From positions 496,001 through 560,000 of the forward strand of contig NJPS01000031.1 in assembly GCA_002946415.1 (NCBI GenBank): 64,000 nt of DNA, read 5' to 3'. The position numbers and the translations under genes are program-made. Positions 14,176 to 25,268 of this stretch are shown piece by piece (position 1 is the first letter of the stretch; every line of letters begins with the position of its first letter). The DNA is from Rutstroemia sp. NJR-2017a BVV2. Taxonomy: Eukaryota > Ascomycota > Leotiomycetes > Helotiales > Rutstroemiaceae. The notes beneath the pieces were generated by a model that saw only the letters and a program-made list of their open reading frames with translations, was not told the origin of the DNA and made no database searches.

Positions 14176-14460
14176 CACTGCACAAATATGCAATGTAGAC
14201 TTTTGCCCTCGGTCCGGATGTGCACAGGATACATACAGGATGAGCTTTTCACACCGCTTGTACCAAGTATAGGTAGCATACGCACGTCTAGCTTTGGCTC
14301 GATAGTTTTCATCAATGTGACATTCAAGGTTTTTCCAAGTCCGATGGATGGCCGGCTGTTATCGGCGCAACTTGGTATCCGGAGGTACCAGGGAATATAA
14401 GAAATGACCAGGGCGGAACAGAATGATGAGCATTGGAGCACTTGAGCATGGATGAATTGA

Positions 14461-14500
14461 CGCAAATGCGCAAATGCGCAAATACCACCGTTTTGGTGGT
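14461..14500. repeat. CGCAAATG x3 array abutting a perfect hairpin
   Basis: Three copies of CGCAAATG, the last ending in A instead of G (14461-14484). They run directly into an inverted repeat ACCACC-GTTTT-GGTGGT (14484-14489 and 14495-14500) with a five-base loop. No gene is adjacent, so a terminator role is not implied. Confidence 0.8.
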
Positions 14501-15756
14501 GGCAAGGGATGTCCCCGGTCGAGACAGTCGCTTACCCCGTTGCCCTAGGAAATTTTATCTAATCTCTGCGACCTCAACTGTTTGAGCTGCTGTGAGATCA
14601 AACTCGCGAACCCGTCAAAGCTGTTAGAGACTTCGTCGCAAGATACTTGTAGCGGCTATGCTATGCTACCGTGGTCAAGACGGTCATTACATCAGATGGC
14701 AGTTGCCATTATTAGCCAGACCGTTCATGCAAAGAACACGAAGGCAGAAGGATGATGGGATGGCGGATGGCGTTGATACTCGCGGTTGTTACCAATGCGA
14801 CCATCAATCAATGATGAGACGAAGGGCTTTTTCCAGACCGGTTGTACGAATTCTCCAAGAAAAGACATCTTGTAACATCAATCAGCACGGCCAAAAGGTA
14901 CCGGTCATCGACCGTCCAGCACTGCCATGCTCAATCCGAACAATGAGTTGATGCGAGACAATGTGACTGCCCTTGATTTGTGCCATTTATGACCTGACGA
15001 GGACATACGATACGGACTCGTGGTACGAGCCGCACAAGGTAGGAAGATGGAATGATTTCCTTTCTATCGTTCTATTACTGGCAACTGGCAATTTAGCAAT
15101 CTTTATCTTTATCTTACTCCGCGATGCAGAGAACCAGAAGTCACGCTCAGGTCTTGTGTACAAACCCCTCATTGTCTGTGGATTCATCCCTGAACCGTAT
15201 GCGGCAGGGTTACATCGCACAACCCGCGAAAACCTCCATGAAAATTACGATACCTGGGTGAACTAGCAGGCTGGGCAAGCCTCAGTGTATGGGACTATTA
15301 ACTTCTTGTTGAGCTTCCTTGCTCATTCACTGACGCTTTTCGCTGCTCGTGTACAGTGGACGAAGGCATGAGCATTGACCCCTCTTTCTCTATTGATTGC
15401 TCGTACGGAGGGGCTGGCTACTGGAGGGACGACTTTCAAAGACGGACCTATTGGCTAACGCAGAAGAGGTTAAGCGTATTGTATATTGATCCTAAGCTTA
15501 CACCTGTTTTGGACGAAAAGCGAAGTGAGATCCGAGAGGTCTAGCAAATAAGACTCGATTTCCCCCTGCGTTGTGCGACTGCATACTCCGTAGACTGAGA
15601 CTAAGAGCATGCCGATCCCCCCTGTCGTCAAACCTTGCACACCACTGCCAGCCTTCCTTTACGCGCCGACAACTCTCTGCAATTGAGCCAATGCAGCCAA
15701 TCAGAGCTCGTAATCCGTAATTTTCACCAGTTTGGGGCTACCAATAATACTCCACA

Positions 15757-16359
15757 TTGCCGCCAACAGGAGGGCCTGTACATCTACCACACGCCTCGCA
15801 AGACTCATTGGACCTAGCATTTATCCTAGCAAAAAGTGAATTTGGCATGCTCGACCACACACCCTCCGCACTTCTCATTGAGATCCTTGGGGCCATGGCC
15901 GGTCTCAGGAAGCTGTGCCCAGCTAGGAAAGTGCCCCATGTGTGCATGCAATTCCCGTCTTGCTTGCCTCGCAGTCGGCACCGCACCGGGGTAGATACTA
16001 CCAGGTACAGCAAAGGTTACTCGTACTTCCTCTACTTCGTGCTGTACAAGACTAAAAAAGGTATCCATCTGGTGAATCTCATGCACAGCTCGGTTCAATC
16101 ACTCACCCATGTCATTCTTGAAGTCATTGCCCTGCTCATTCTTAAACCTCTTAACCCGCTGGTCTGGCAGCCTCTTCTCAGACTTAACTTCAACGACCGA
16201 CCTTCAAACACTAAAGCGTCTCATGATTCCGAAGATCCAACAATCTCCATACCATTGCATACCGTCTGTCAAACCGCATCTTCGTCAGATCATAGAACGG
16301 ATCAGATGAAATCCGAACCTTTGGGGAACCTGATACAAGACAGCACCAGGGCTTGCTAG
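15757..16359 (+). other. Unassigned 200-codon open frame
   Basis: The longest frame in the 12.4-16.8 kb spacer. It begins at an ATG and is uninterrupted, but it has no recognised domain, an irregular composition (rich in His, Leu and Ser) and an open frame antisense to it. I regard it as doubtful and list it only so that the stretch is not left blank. Confidence 0.15.
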
Positions 16360-16853
16360 CAACGGCCTTCATCTCACCTGTCCTGACTACGCCACGCCAT
16401 AGGCATTCCCCCGCACCGCCCGGATGCCCGCTGTCAGAAAAGATCAGATAATCATCTCAAGGGCTACATCTCCCTTAAAACCAAATCTTGGACATCTGAA
16501 ATCGACCGGGAGTCTCACCAACCCTGATACAAGCTACGAAGGAGATCGTCATCTCCAGCCCAGAGATTACGGTCCTGGAGCACGGGGATATAGGTAGAGG
16601 TACTCCTCTTCTATCAACGAAGTTCAACAAAAGCGCTGAGCACTTGTTGTCGTCGATACCATTCCTTTTTTCCTCGTCGACCACCTTCACCTTCGTTATT
16701 CACTCCTCGTCCGCAGGCTCGGATCTATTTGATAATTAAAACTTTTGCTTGATACCCGTTTCCTTCCAACGATCTTATACTTCTCACGATTTCATACTTC
16801 CAACGAATTTATACTACCAAGGTTTCCTTTCTTAATACGTATCTCTAGATATA

Positions 16854-17337
16854 ATGGGAAGACTTATTAAAAACCATTGGGCACGCCTAATCGTCCTGAC
16901 CGCCGCCATCTGTAAGTTACCTTCTCGATTCCGCTCACATGAATGTTAACTAACAACTCCTAGACCAAGTTGCAGCTGCAATCGAAGGTTTCTTCTGGCC
17001 CAAAATCTTTTGGGACTTCTTGACCAAGAATCTCGACGGAGCAGTCAAACCAGCTCCCATCCTCCAATCAATTAACTTGTTCTTCGGACTGTTTATGCTC
17101 GCATGGGAGTGGCCTCTTGGATTCTTGGTCGGCACGGCATTCCACCGAAGCATCGAAGCTAGGCTGGTCATATTACCATTGACAGCGCTAGCAGCAGCCC
17201 TCCTCTATCAAGCTACGAATCCGGCCATCTACTACACGATTGCATTGGCGGTATACTTCTGGGCCTACAGCGAGGGAGAAGTGATAGCGGGTGTGTGGAA
17301 ACTACCTCCACGACCACGTCAAGGCGGAAAAGTCTAG
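16854..17337 (+). CDS. Small conserved fungal membrane protein
   Basis: Two exons, 16854-16911 and 16964-17337, give 143 residues; the split Tyr codon rejoins in frame. The protein has a short basic N-terminus, then hydrophobic stretches around LIVLTAAIYQVAAAIEGFFW, SINLFFGLFMLAWEWPLGFL, VILPLTALAAALLYQA and YTIALAVYFWAYSEG, so about four membrane segments. The pattern (EGFFWPKIFWDFLT, WPLGFL, YWAYSEGE-like end) is that of an uncharacterised fungal family that I recall under a DUF label without certainty. Function is unknown. The C-terminus PPRPRQGGKV is basic and probably cytosolic. Confidence 0.85.
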
Positions 17338-20300
17338 ACTAGACGAATACGAACGATAGAACTTCACAACGCGGCATCTGGGCTTCAGCATCGAGTTTGG
17401 TGCTGGGCTGAAAATGACTTCCTCACCCAACTGCAAAGAAAGGGCGGTATTCCTAGGGTGGAGTTTGGGCATTTGGTTCATGTTACGCATCAGCGACCGG
17501 CGTTTACTTTTTGGATATGGGTAATGATGGGTATGGGATGAATGATGGGTGGAGATGTGGTTGAGGGTTTGGTGCGGTGATGGGATCGTGGTTGTATCTT
17601 TATGGCGGGACGATATGGGCAGTGATGTCAATATGGAGAGTGTATCGAGGAGTGATTGTGATCATGTTTATGCGTATCCTACGAATTTTTATCAATCGAT
17701 CGCTCAACTCAATTATGATTTATGCCTTCTTTTCTTACTATATCTTCACATGCTTGGGTACAGAGATGCATGACCTTCTTTTCCAGTGAATGCATTCGAA
17801 TTTTCCAGCCGAACAACGACCGGTTCTCAACTCTTGCAGAAAAAGTGAGAAATCAAGATTCGCAACGGTGAGCTCGATCCGAATGGGGCACTACGCCTTA
17901 TTCCTTCCTCCTTCATCCGAACTGCTCACCAGCCATCCAACGAGTTCCTCCGAACCTGTAAATGGCACCATCGCCCACCGCCTCACTCATCCAATTTACA
18001 ACCAGACAAGTCGCAGCCAGTGGCAATCCATCAATCAATCAATCACATTACCTCTCTCTCTAACCTTTGCCTCTCCCCAATCAACCACACAGCCCAACTC
18101 ATCTCCAATATTTCTCATTCCCTCTCTGAATCTACAGTAACCAGTAACGCCCACCGTATCAAACACACGAGTACGACAACCCAGGCCCCGTGAAGCCCAA
18201 ACCACGACCCCGATTCGCTTGCTTCTGTGCCCCACTGATCTCCGTTCTATTCGTACCTCTGCATTTCCACCTGTTCTCTGCAGAAGCGCTGCGAGCCTAT
18301 CACTTGCATTTTGCCTCCCCTGGTTGTATGTCTTTTTCTATTTCCGCTGTTGTCCATCTGGTTTGGGTACGGTGTCTTAGGTAGCTAGCTTGGTGCGGAT
18401 TTAGATCATGTGGTTTGGGGTTTTTGGATGTCTACGAAGTATGGTTGGAGTTACACACAGAGGGGCTGGGGCTGGGGCTGGGCTGGGAATAGCTACGGGG
18501 AATTTTCTATCTATGAAGTATGTAGGTAGGTATCAGTTTGGATTATTGACTTTCGACGGTATCGACCAGCCACCTTGAACAGAAAAGAAAAGAAAAGAAC
18601 GCTGTAAATGTAGTCAGTAGTCACCACCCTACCTAGGTTGTCCATCGCAAAAGCCGATAAATCCTTCATCCTCCCCCTAACCCCCATCCGTAACCTCTCG
18701 CGCGCAGAATACGCAACCGCTACATCCAGTAACCTTTTATCTTCCACTCAATCGATTATTTACCCCAGAAAAAAAAACACAAACCATACAATCCTTCCAC
18801 CAAAGTTAAACTTAAGCGCCTTGCCCGCATCTTACTTACCTTACCTTACTGTTATCCAGGGGTACGCACCAGTACAGTATGTGCTAAGTTTCGGGCCATC
18901 GGCAGCAGCAAACCCAATATGCTTGCAGCTTGTTAGCGCCTGGTGCGCTGGGGTTGGAGAAATTTATTTTTCTTTGGGTTAAGTTATGGATGTTGTTTTG
19001 GGAGGGGATTGAGTGAGTGGTTTACTGGGTGACGGAGTAAGTGGTTCGGGGTTGGTTGGGCTGCGACCATCTGGAGTGAAGAAGTACAAAAGAGGCACGA
19101 CAACGCATCGCATAGCATAGCCGCTTCTCTAACATTATTTATTTCTATTCCGGAGACCCGAGGGGGGCGTAATCTGCGTTTGTCCGACGCAGAAATACTT
19201 TATTTAAGGTACCAATACTGTGATGGATGGATGGAAGGGCGCTGCATATGAATGGATGAATGATGTATGTATATATATGGCACAGTAAGGCTATTCAAAG
19301 ATGGTCAAGGTACCTAACTTTATCTACGAAGTCCAGGATCTGCTCTTTTTTAGAAGTAAGGTTACATTACATATATACATGTTGAGTGGTATCGAGGAGA
19401 TGGAGGGTCGTAGTTGGAGATTTGCCGACATTGGGAGAGCGTGAGTGCTGTAATTGGTTTGTTCTTTACGGACTTGTAGGAGGAGTATGATATGTACTTG
19501 GGAGTACGAGGTAAGTAAGTGGTATTGCGCTGGATTTGGCGCTTCTGGTTATTCTTGTCGTTGTATGGGTTTGTTTGGACTGCGTGCTGCGCTCGCGATG
19601 ATTGCTTTTTTTTCGGGCGAGGAGTTCTGACAAGGTCTTTGGTAAGTAAGCCTTTTGCTTTGCGTATGGACATTCTCGTCTTTCGTTTGTTCTCGTCGCG
19701 CTTGCTGTACTCCTGTTGTGGGCGACAGGGAGAGATATCAGTGGTTGTTCAGGTAGAAAGCGGATGTCTTCATGACTGTACTGATACCAAAGACAGAACA
19801 TCGGCTCGTAGTTACGGGCTGGTTGATTTGATTGAGAACCCGATACTTGTGCTCGGAGCATAAGGTTTTCGGGTGTTTTTTCTCATGGGTTGGTTGGATG
19901 TGATGGAAGTCTGTCACTCTGTCACAGAGCAACTTATCTATCAATGCCAGTCACCATTGGACCGGACATCTCACCAATGTAACCTTCACATGTGAACGCA
20001 TTGACAAGTGCATCTCTGTCTCCGGCTTATATGTGACTGCCTTCTCAGAAGCTCACGATGCACCCCTATCATGGTGGTGCCTGTTCCGCATGCTGTCTGT
20101 GAAAGTCTAATGAGTGTAGAAGCGCTCCTGCTGCTGCCGTTTTCTCTCTCTTTTTCAAACGCAATTGGCTGCTAGAGACATTCCGACGCACATATATCCA
20201 TATCGTCCACTCTCATAGGTGAGTGTTATGTATCGGCAGGTCAAAAGAAGCTGTCCTTGGGAAGAGGTGGTCTTGTTCAAGTGTGTGATGAAGAGTGATG

Positions 20301-21137
20301 GCTATCTTACTCCACATCTTTGATTGTGATGCCAGAAAATGCAGCGATTGTTTGTTGCAGGCATTCGAAATCTGCCGCTACATTATCAAGATAGTACCTT
20401 GGGGACATATGTGGAGATGCATAGCGGCGAGCATATGTGAGCATGATTGCCGCTGGATGCCGCGGGAGGTCTGGCAGGTGCTATGGGATCTTGGGTATCA
20501 TGGGTATTGGATCTGTGCCAATTCGGATTCTTCGTTGAGACAAATTTTACCAGTGAGTGGGTTGAGCTCTTGGATTTGCGTAGCCTTTAGGAAAGAATTG
20601 TTAATTTACCAGGAATTAATTCCGCCGCATCGCTCATGGCTGATTGGTTTCTTTAAAGCTTGAATGAGTAGCTGACTGAATATCGTGAAATGATTCGAAA
20701 TTATCAAGATAATGGTATTGTGCTCGTCGTGAGTAGAAGGAAAGGCTTCATACAATATTTGAGTAAGTATGACGACACACCCAACACTGGGGCTAGTATA
20801 TGGAGTGGAGATGAAATTTAGCGCATTCGTACCTTGCAGTGACCGACAGGAGTACATACGCAAAGGCCAATCTCATTATAAGGGTTTACAGCGAGAACGG
20901 CCAAGTGATGTTAATTCTTTCATTTGAATTCGTAGCTACCGAGGTGACTTAAAGCCTTGATACTAGCAAAATATCTCGTCGTAAATCATAACATTTCGTT
21001 GATTTTCTGACTTTGTACCCTTCCGTGGGTGTTGCTTTTCAGCAAATGTGCTGCCTCATGCATGCAAACAGATAGTTTCCTAAGCCTTACGCTCCCCGTC
21101 CGTACCATTCGCCCGCTAACTCCTTTCACAAAGATAC
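17338..21137. other. Long spacer, 17.3-21.1 kb
   Basis: About 3.8 kb with no supported gene. Open frames of 110-130 codons (for example 19466-19861 minus and 20295-20663 plus) lack domains, and some overlap frames on the opposite strand. A GGGGCT-type run lies at 18462-18487. The stretch may hold UTRs of the flanking genes. Confidence 0.45.
18462..18487. repeat. Short GGGGCT-type tandem run
   Basis: Three GGGGCT units followed by an imperfect copy. It is G-rich on the plus strand, and four G-tracts sit close together, so it could in principle form a G-quadruplex. Confidence 0.7.
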
Positions 21138-21677
21138 CTATGGTGCAATCATTGATCCCTTGCTGTCGTTTGTGTTTCCTTGTCTCTCGGAAGTCTAGAA
21201 GAAATGCATTAGTATGTTGCTGAGAATGCAAGATGAAAAGCAAAAGGGAACATACGCTGGAGGTTTGAATGTCACCCTCTTGTAGGATCACCTGGATGAT
21301 ATCTTCTTCCTTCTTGTCTTCACCGAACTCATTCGCTAATTGAGATTTGGATGCTTGGTCGAGAGTACCTTGTGCTCCGTGTCTAGATTGAAAGTCAGAA
21401 CAGCGTATATATGAACGGTGCGGATTTGTATCGTAATGCAGGTGCGGAGTTGAGGGAGAAAACGTGGCCCAATTAGGCTGAAGTGGGGTGAAAGCAAGAT
21501 GAGGGAAACATACTTGTGAGTAACGAAGACCTTGAAAAGGCCGACGACTTGAGCAAGAGGAATACTCTTGTCTCCCTTCCAGTTCACAACGTCTTCTTGT
21601 GATTCGGCATAGACAACGAAATCCTCATCTCCGTTCTTGCCCTTGTAGTGGACCTTGGTTTCACTGGAGTTTCTCAT
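21138..21677 (-). CDS. Rtc3/SBDS N-domain-like stress protein
   Basis: Exons 21677-21514, 21382-21256 and 21194-21138 give 115 residues, matching the short single-domain Rtc3 (Hgi1/YHR087W) family that shares the SBDS N-terminal fold. Visible segments are KVHYKGKNGDEDFVVYAE, IPLAQVVGLFKVFVTHKHG, GTLDQASKSQLANEFGEDKK and EDIIQVILQEGDIQTSS. The polar C-terminal tail ends GSMIAP, encoded by a separate small exon. In yeast the family is linked to RNA metabolism and stress tolerance. Its biochemical role is not settled. Several stress-response-type pentamers lie upstream (separate entry). It is not full-length Sdo1/SBDS, because the middle and C-terminal domains are absent. Confidence 0.9.
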
Positions 21678-22334
21678 GATGGCGGTTGACTGTAGATTAT
21701 TTATGAATGTCGTGAGTTGAAGTTGAGATGATTGCTGATGGTAAGTTGAGCTTGGTGTTTGAGTCGTAAAGTTCTTTGTGTGTATGAGGAGAAAAGGGTT
21801 GGAAAGAGGGGAATATATTCTAGTTTTGTAGCTTGTCCAACGCGGCTGTTCCTGCCCCTCATGCGTTATGATGTCATGTCTCAGTTCCAAGGATCACCCA
21901 GATCTCAATTCAAGTCTGAAGTGTCACGCGACAACCTGATTATTGTAGAAGTGGACTCATCAATGGGTCTTGATCCTATGGCCTTAATGCCTTTTTATTT
22001 CCACTTGGCAGTGCAACCATATTGTACAAAGTGGTGGTGTGGGGTCAACCCTAATGAGGGGTTTAATTCAGGGTTTCGTCTACGTCACTGGCAGAAATGC
22101 TAGACTTCTCAAAGAACCAAATGTTGGAGTTGCAGCTAGTTCTCTAAGTAGGTAACCCATAGCAAGCAAACATAGACCAGCTGACATTCATTCTCGATTC
22201 TTCTGTTAGAGTATGGAATGCATTTAATATACATTGCTATGCTCGCATCACTCGAGTAGATACTCCTGCTTCCACTGGACTCATGAGTTAGGAACTATAC
22301 AGTCTGAAGGACGCCAGTAGATGATGATGATAGA
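21678..22334. promoter_or_regulatory. Upstream region of the Rtc3-like gene with STRE-type words
   Basis: On the promoter side of the minus-strand Rtc3-like gene lie AGGGG at 21807-21811, CCCCT at 21855-21859 and AGGGG at 22057-22061. AGGGG/CCCCT is the yeast Msn2/4 stress-response element. The words are seen; regulation is inferred. No gene is supported between here and 22335. Confidence 0.4.
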
Positions 22335-23094
22335 TTATCTTACAAAATCTATAACATCTTCCGCAGCTTGAGAAGAGTCTTTACTGTCTGATAGCCATTG
22401 CCTCAATTTGGCTTGGCCGTCAGAAGATGTCGCCGCGTGCACCAAGTCGGGAATGCTGTGACAAATGTCACTCAGAATATTCCTTGTGTGCTCTGTCATG
22501 CCAGTGCCGATCGTGCATGAAGGCAGGAGCTCGAATTGCGTGTTGACGGTTCGCTGCACTCCCGGCGAGAGCAATCGTTTGTGGAATATTTGTATTGTGG
22601 GAAGAAGCTGCTCTATGGAATGCAGAGGTAGAAGAGGCATCTGGAAGTTCTCCAATAAACTACCCTGCGTGAGCGCGGCCTATATCAACGGAATTGCTTC
22701 AGTTGATGTGGACTTACCTTACTTGAAGCTTCAAAAATGCGGCTGTGTCGTTGCCTTTACCGATCGTCTGAAGGAGAAAGATGATCCCCACGTTACGACC
22801 CCCAGTCTGATGGTAGAGCCTCTCCACACGATCCATCACAGTTGCCGAGGGATCTAAATCTGACGAGGAGAGAAGCAGTATGCGAAAGTATTCCTGATGG
22901 CTCTGGTTCACTCGCGGGACCGGTATTGCCATGTCGTGCGTCTCCAGGCTCTTCTCTAAGACACAGTCAGCTTGGAGAATTGCGATTTGGGGGTGCAAGC
23001 GCGCCGAACCTTGCCATTTTGGCAACTTCTCCTTGAGTAATACTGAAGGTATGGAGGCCCAGTCTTTACGTTTGCGGAGGGTTGAGCAAAACAT
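22335..23094 (-). CDS. Hypothetical protein, 233 residues
   Basis: I do not recognise the family. Two exons, 23094-22723 and 22664-22335, join in frame (CAA then GGT) and give 233 residues ending DVIDFVR. The protein is soluble, without a signal peptide or membrane segment. The first half alternates strands and helices (HPQIAILQAD, FRILLLSSSDLDPSATVMDR, NVGIIFLLQ), resembling an alpha/beta fold. The second half is helical (HSIEQLLPTIQIFHKRLL, TRNILSDICHSIPDLVHA). The good splice sites and steady coding composition make it a likely real gene. Its start is near that of the divergent OPA3 side, but no operon-like relation is implied. Confidence 0.7.
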
Positions 23095-23512
23095 TTTTCA
23101 TGTAATGGTCGAAGTAGTATGAGAGGCGATGGGTTTTGGTAGCGAGCGGGGAGGGTAAGCAGATGTTGAAGACTCTAATGCTCCATGGCCCAGTTCATGT
23201 ATATCAAATATCGTACAAGTCGCTTAGTCTACCAATCTATGATTACAAGGGGTTAAACAGACAGACTGCCGTTCAGTTTACTTGGATATATTTACATATC
23301 GTTGGAGTAGAGGTGGTCGTGTTTCTAAAACTGAAGCGACTCGACAAAGTCGAGATACACAAGAAGATTCGCTTGCTTTAGAAGCTCGTAACTCCGCACC
23401 GGCCATCGAAATAGCCTTCCATCTATACCTGGTCTTGCCCTCCTGCATTCAGCAGGGAACTACCAGAAGCAGTTGTTCGCACAGTTGATCCGGTGTGCCT
23501 CAACACTAATAC
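23095..23512. other. Spacer, 23.1-23.5 kb
   Basis: About 420 bases between the 5' end of the hypothetical gene and the 3' end of the OPA3-like gene, both on the minus strand. Nothing further is recognised. Confidence 0.5.
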
Positions 23513-24181
23513 TCAGGATGCCAAAGGCCATTTCTTCTTCCCACTCGAGTTTTTGATCTCTAGTATTAACTGCTCCAATGCGGCAACTCGTTCTTGCTGC
23601 TGCTTTTGTGCTTCCTCCAGCTCCTTTTGTCGTGTATTCAGCTCCTCTTCCAGTTTCTCCAGTTCTGCCAACTTTTCTGCATTTGCATCTGGCTTCGCTT
23701 GCTGTCGAAGATACTCGTACATCAATAAGGATATTGCGACAGAAAGTATAAACGTATCGCCGACAACATCAGCGAAAAGGTCAACAGCTCTACCTTCCGG
23801 TAGAGGTCGAAACTTTCGTCTCCATACGCTGACGTCCTGCTGGTTGTGATGATGTGCCTTCTTCGAAGCTTCCTCCGCTTTCATTTGCTCCTCTGTTTTC
23901 ACTGTTGCTGCTCCTGCTCGCTCCCTAGCCTTCTTCTCTGCTTCTTTATCTCGCAGCAGATTCACTTGTATTCTCATATTCCACTGATGCATCGCTTGTC
24001 CATATCTGGCTGCTACAACTCGGAATTTTTCGTGCTCATGAGCTTGTCGTTTTATCCAGTTCTGGCTTTGTTTTAGATCACACACTCAAAATCAAATTGT
24101 GACAGGAATACATACTGCACCGTACTTAGAAATATGCCTCACTAAGAGAGATCCGAGCTTGAAGAGGGGTAATGCGACCAT
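23513..24181 (-). CDS. OPA3-like mitochondrial protein
   Basis: Two exons, 24181-24116 and 24061-23513, give 204 residues. Exon 1 encodes the family signature MVALPLFKLGSLLVRHISKYG, which includes the mitochondrial-targeting N-terminus. Exon 2 continues with NWIKRQAHEHEKFRVVAARY and a basic coiled segment. Then comes the hydrophobic stretch DLFADVVGDTFILSVAISLLMYEYLRQ, and a long C-terminal coiled coil (KLAELEKLEEELNTRQKELE onwards). In animals OPA3 acts at mitochondrial membranes and affects morphology; the fungal role is poorly known. Length and domain order match fungal members. The C-terminal coiled coil is the usual fungal and vertebrate layout. Confidence 0.93.
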
Positions 24182-25268
24182 AATGAAGATATCTAATAAA
24201 ATACACTCGGCCACAGCATAGATTCACTATGACAAGGCTGGCGCACCTCCAACCTGCTTGCGCAATGTATTCAGTTGGCTTCGCTTCGAACCTGCCGTAA
24301 CAGTACTTCGCTCAACGATACATTTTGTACGTGTCAACCAGCGACACAAATCAAAAAATCGGAGGTATCGGGCTCTGTCTGATGGTTCTCGAAGGTCAGA
24401 TTTTCGGATCGGATAAACTATTCAAAGTGCGTTGCTGGGTCGACCACTAGGTTCGCGCTTTCCTCGCTTTGCTCCGCCCAGACCAACGGAACCATGTTTA
24501 CAGCGGCTCAACTAGGTAATGAGTGAGGAGAGAAAAATAGAGCTTTGAGCAATTCACTCTTTGTCGACCAATTCACCATTTGACCAATTTCGCCGGTCCG
24601 ACTCGAAAGTACAATAAGAAGATCACCTGAGGGAACATGTGTCTATTTAATTGAGGAACTTCCGGTAAGTCTCAATTCTCTTTGAACAATGTTTTGCGAA
24701 GAGCCTAGCGATGGAAGTCAAGATCTACGAATTGCCACGATATTGGATCTCAAGAACGACATTGGTGTCAGAGGGACTCGCCGGGGAGGCGAGCAAAAGA
24801 CCGAAACCCAGTCCTCAGACAATTGGAAATTTTGCACGTTGCCATGGCTCCATACTGGGTCGATATGTGTGCGATCACTCAGGAAGCCAAAACAGATGGC
24901 ACATAGAACTTCGCTATACAAAACTCGTTTGGAGTCTCACCCCACTTGGCATAGACATTATTGATGTTTTGGGCTTTATCTTGTCACGTTTCTGCAATAT
25001 ACCGGCGTCGTGTCCGCGAGAACATTTACCTGGGACGGGTCACAATTTCTTATTCTTTACTGATTACCATACTATACAGGTTTTTTGCGCTCACGACGAC
25101 ACCGAGCTACAGGAGTTTCAACGACTGATTCATATTGATCTCGATCTAAGACGATCAAAGAGAACCAGTAAGATTGACCAGGAAGCTATCACGAAAAGCG
25201 CGAGGTCCACCTTCGAAAGTGTCCAAAAACATCTCATCTGGGAAGAATCCTTCTTTGACTCGCTCGAC
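24182..25268 (+). other. Open upstream region of the polo kinase gene
   Basis: This holds the OPA3 promoter side and the 5' region of the polo kinase gene. From an ATG at 24711 a plus-strand frame runs 186 codons, in frame and without a stop, into the chosen polo start at 25269. Its composition (many Trp, Cys and His) does not resemble known polo N-termini, so it may be leader RNA or part of a longer isoform. Confidence 0.4.

Larger units (their letters stand above)
12389..16853. other. Long spacer with simple repeats
   Basis: About 4.5 kb with no gene I can support. The longest frames are 200 codons at 15757-16359 (+) and 126 codons at 13372-13752 (-). They show no domain, splice pattern or start context that I trust, though either could be a lineage-specific gene. 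The stretch carries an ATG microsatellite, a CATTACC heptamer array, a CGCAAATG array and a small hairpin. The last few hundred bases are the promoter of the membrane-protein gene at 16854. Confidence 0.5.

Noticed and set aside
19466..19863. Overlapping 114- and 131-codon frames on opposite strands
   Set aside because: Mutual shadows without domain or start context; neither could be preferred.
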